NCBI GenBank assembly: GCA_018267725.1
Contig: JAFDXY010000016.1
Span: 62,001 to 126,000, forward strand
DNA length: 64,000 bases
Reading direction: 5' to 3'
Source: Bacteroidota bacterium
GTDB taxonomy: Bacteria; Bacteroidota; Bacteroidia; Chitinophagales; Chitinophagaceae
Position 1 is the first letter of the stretch, and each line of letters starts with the position of its first letter. The position numbers and the translations under genes are program-made. The notes under the pieces are model-generated. The model was not told the DNA's origin. It ran no database searches and worked only from the letters and a program-made list of their open reading frames with translations. Below, one piece after another: positions 62,664-64,000 of the stretch.

Positions 62664-64000
62664 AAGCAATTCCATAGTGCAAAATTGCTTTCATTGCGGA
62701 GATGAATGCAGCAATATAAATATTGTTCAAGATGAACATTATTTCTGCTGCGAAGGTTGCAAAATGGTATATGGCATTTTAAATAAAACAGGTTTATGCA
62801 ATTATTATCAGTTAAATAATAACCCCGGCATTACACAAAAAATACAAATAAGAAAAGACAAATTTTCTTTTTTAGATGATAATTCTATTGTAGAAAAATT
62901 AATAAATTTTACCAATGGCAAACAAACCAACTGTATGTTGTATTTACCGCAAATGCACTGCAGTAGCTGCCTTTGGCTGTTAGAAAATATTCATCGTATT
63001 AACAATGGCATTATTGCATGCAGAGTAAATTTTCAAAATAAAGAAGCATTTGTAACTTTTGATAATAATATAACCACTTACAGAAATGTGGTAGAAACTT
63101 TTACTTCTATTGGTTATGAGCCACATATTAGTTTACATAATTTTAGTGGAAAAGTATCTACAAAGCATGATAAAAAAAGCTTATATAAATTAGGCATTGC
63201 AGGTTTTTGTTTTGCCAATATAATGATGATGAGTTTGCCTGAATATTTTTCATTAAGTACAGGGTTTACTGCATTAACATTCAGGTATGTAACCTTACTA
63301 TTATCATTACCGGTTATATTTTATTGTGCAACAGATTTTTTTGTTATTGCGTGGCAAGGTTTAAGAAAAGGATATTTAAATATTGATGCCCCTATTGCAT
63401 TGGCAATTGCTATTACGTTTTGCAGAAGTTTATATGAAATATTTTTTGAAAACGGTAATGGATATTTTGATAGCATGAGTGGCATTGTTTTTTTAATGTT
63501 GCTGGGAAGAATGTTGCAGCAAAGAACTTATCGTTCTATTTCGTTCGATAGAGATTTTACTTCCTTCTTTCCTATAGCTATAAACGTAAAACGCAATACA
63601 GACTTTATTCCTGTGCCAATAGGTGAAATTAAAAAGGACGATACTATTTTAGTTTACGATAATGAAATTATTCCGGCAGATGCTATTATAATAAAAGGGA
63701 AAGCCTCAATAGATTACAGTTTTGTTAGCGGAGAAAGTTTACCGGTACAAAAACAAATGGGAGAAATTGTTTATGCAGGCGGAAAACAATTAGGAGAAAA
63801 AATTGAATTGCTGGTTGTTAAAGATGTTGCTCAAAGTTACCTAACAAGTTTGTGGAATAAAGATGTGTTTAAAAACAAAAAAATACAACATCCTTATATT
63901 GATATTATTAGCAAATATTTTACGCTTGCTTTATTTGTGTTGTGTTTTATTGCTGCAGGCTTTTGGTTAGTTAAAGGAGAATATAAATTAATGTGGAACA
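62653..64000 (+). CDS. ccoI: CcoI-type copper-translocating P-type ATPase, 5' part
   Basis: The frame from ATG 62653 stays open to the window edge, giving 449 residues without the phosphorylation and ATP-binding domains. The N-terminus has two cysteine clusters (CFHCGDEC at 12-19 and CCEGC at 32-36) typical of the CcoI/FixI N-terminal domain. An HMA-like copper site MHCSSC follows (101-106). Several membrane helices follow and the actuator domain shows VSGESLPV in place of TGES. It would deliver copper to cytochrome cbb3 oxidase assembly. The start overlaps the upstream gene by 11 bp, so translation is coupled. Other cco genes probably follow. Confidence 0.88.
   Translation, partial: MLIKSNSIVQNCFHCGDECSNINIVQDEHYFCCEGCKMVYGILNKTGLCNYYQLNNNPGITQKIQIRKDKFSFLDDNSIVEKLINFTNGKQTNCMLYLPQMHCSSCLWLLENIHRINNGIIACRVNFQNKEAFVTFDNNITTYRNVVETFTSIGYEPHISLHNFSGKVSTKHDKKSLYKLGIAGFCFANIMMMSLPEYFSLSTGFTALTFRYVTLLLSLPVIFYCATDFFVIAWQGLRKGYLNIDAPIALAIAITFCRSLYEIFFENGNGYFDSMSGIVFLMLLGRMLQQRTYRSISFDRDFTSFFPIAINVKRNTDFIPVPIGEIKKDDTILVYDNEIIPADAIIIKGKASIDYSFVSGESLPVQKQMGEIVYAGGKQLGEKIELLVVKDVAQSYLTSLWNKDVFKNKKIQHPYIDIISKYFTLALFVLCFIAAGFWLVKGEYKLMWN

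Overview
The window is a chromosomal segment of a low-GC member of the Bacteroidota, most likely from the Chitinophagaceae/Sphingobacteriia side. Five things point there: two SusC/SusD outer-membrane pairs, promoters of the TTTG-N19-TAnnTTTG type, almost no Shine-Dalgarno sequences, a bifunctional ThrA followed by ThrB and ThrC, and lineage-typical families (DUF4294, DUF1835, a GlmU-like sugar nucleotidyltransferase, bacillithiol genes). No rRNA operon, CRISPR array, prophage or transposase is visible.

Layout. 1-1.5 kb: end of a DUF4294 gene, then aat and clpS, the two N-degron functions. 1.5-2.9 kb: tRNA-Val(UAC) and a thiolase. 3-8.7 kb: topoisomerase IV (parE, parC on the minus strand) with a DUF1835 gene and a four-helix-bundle (S23) gene between them; the S23 gene is boxed by inverted repeats. 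8.9-11.6 kb: YkgJ, NamZ/DUF1343 and a YCF48-like secreted protein. 11.8-19 kb: pruA, a putative class 1 isoprenoid enzyme, a GlmU-like protein, tpiA, a flippase and a glycosyltransferase. 19.5-24 kb: lepA, dnaG and a DeoR regulator. 24-38.5 kb: a surface nutrient-uptake region with two SusCD pairs, a DUF4397-type lipoprotein and a large secreted plug-domain protein. The second susC carries a copied 5' module that includes the last codons of the DeoR gene.

38.5-43.4 kb: thrA-thrB-thrC on the minus strand, preceded by a 26-residue Thr/Ile-rich leader peptide and a four-segment attenuator. 43.6-47.5 kb: two Nudix hydrolases, a DinB/YfiT protein, a lone ABC ATPase and fbp. 48-52.2 kb: cutC, glycosylasparaginase, a sugar-kinase-like phosphotransferase and a GH109-type enzyme, which together look like amino-sugar/glycoprotein salvage. 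52.2-54.7 kb: NDH-2, YajQ and bL31 type B with a leader hairpin. 54.7-56.3 kb: two poorly conserved genes, one with a probable homopolymer frameshift, and an unexplained RNA-like element with two long interleaved stems. 56.3-61 kb: bshB1, an HD protein, pepP, an S23 remnant between near-perfect inverted repeats, pssA, purS and rsmI. 61-64 kb: a Crp/Fnr regulator, an FNR-like palindrome, a small protein and the start of a CcoI-type copper P-ATPase, probably the beginning of a cytochrome cbb3 oxidase locus.

Most interesting for follow-up: the threonine attenuator (43281-43464), the interleaved-stem element (55900-56029), the two inverted-repeat/S23 units (6431-6855 and 59060-59328) and the shared susC leader cassette (24017-24429 and 29759-30165).
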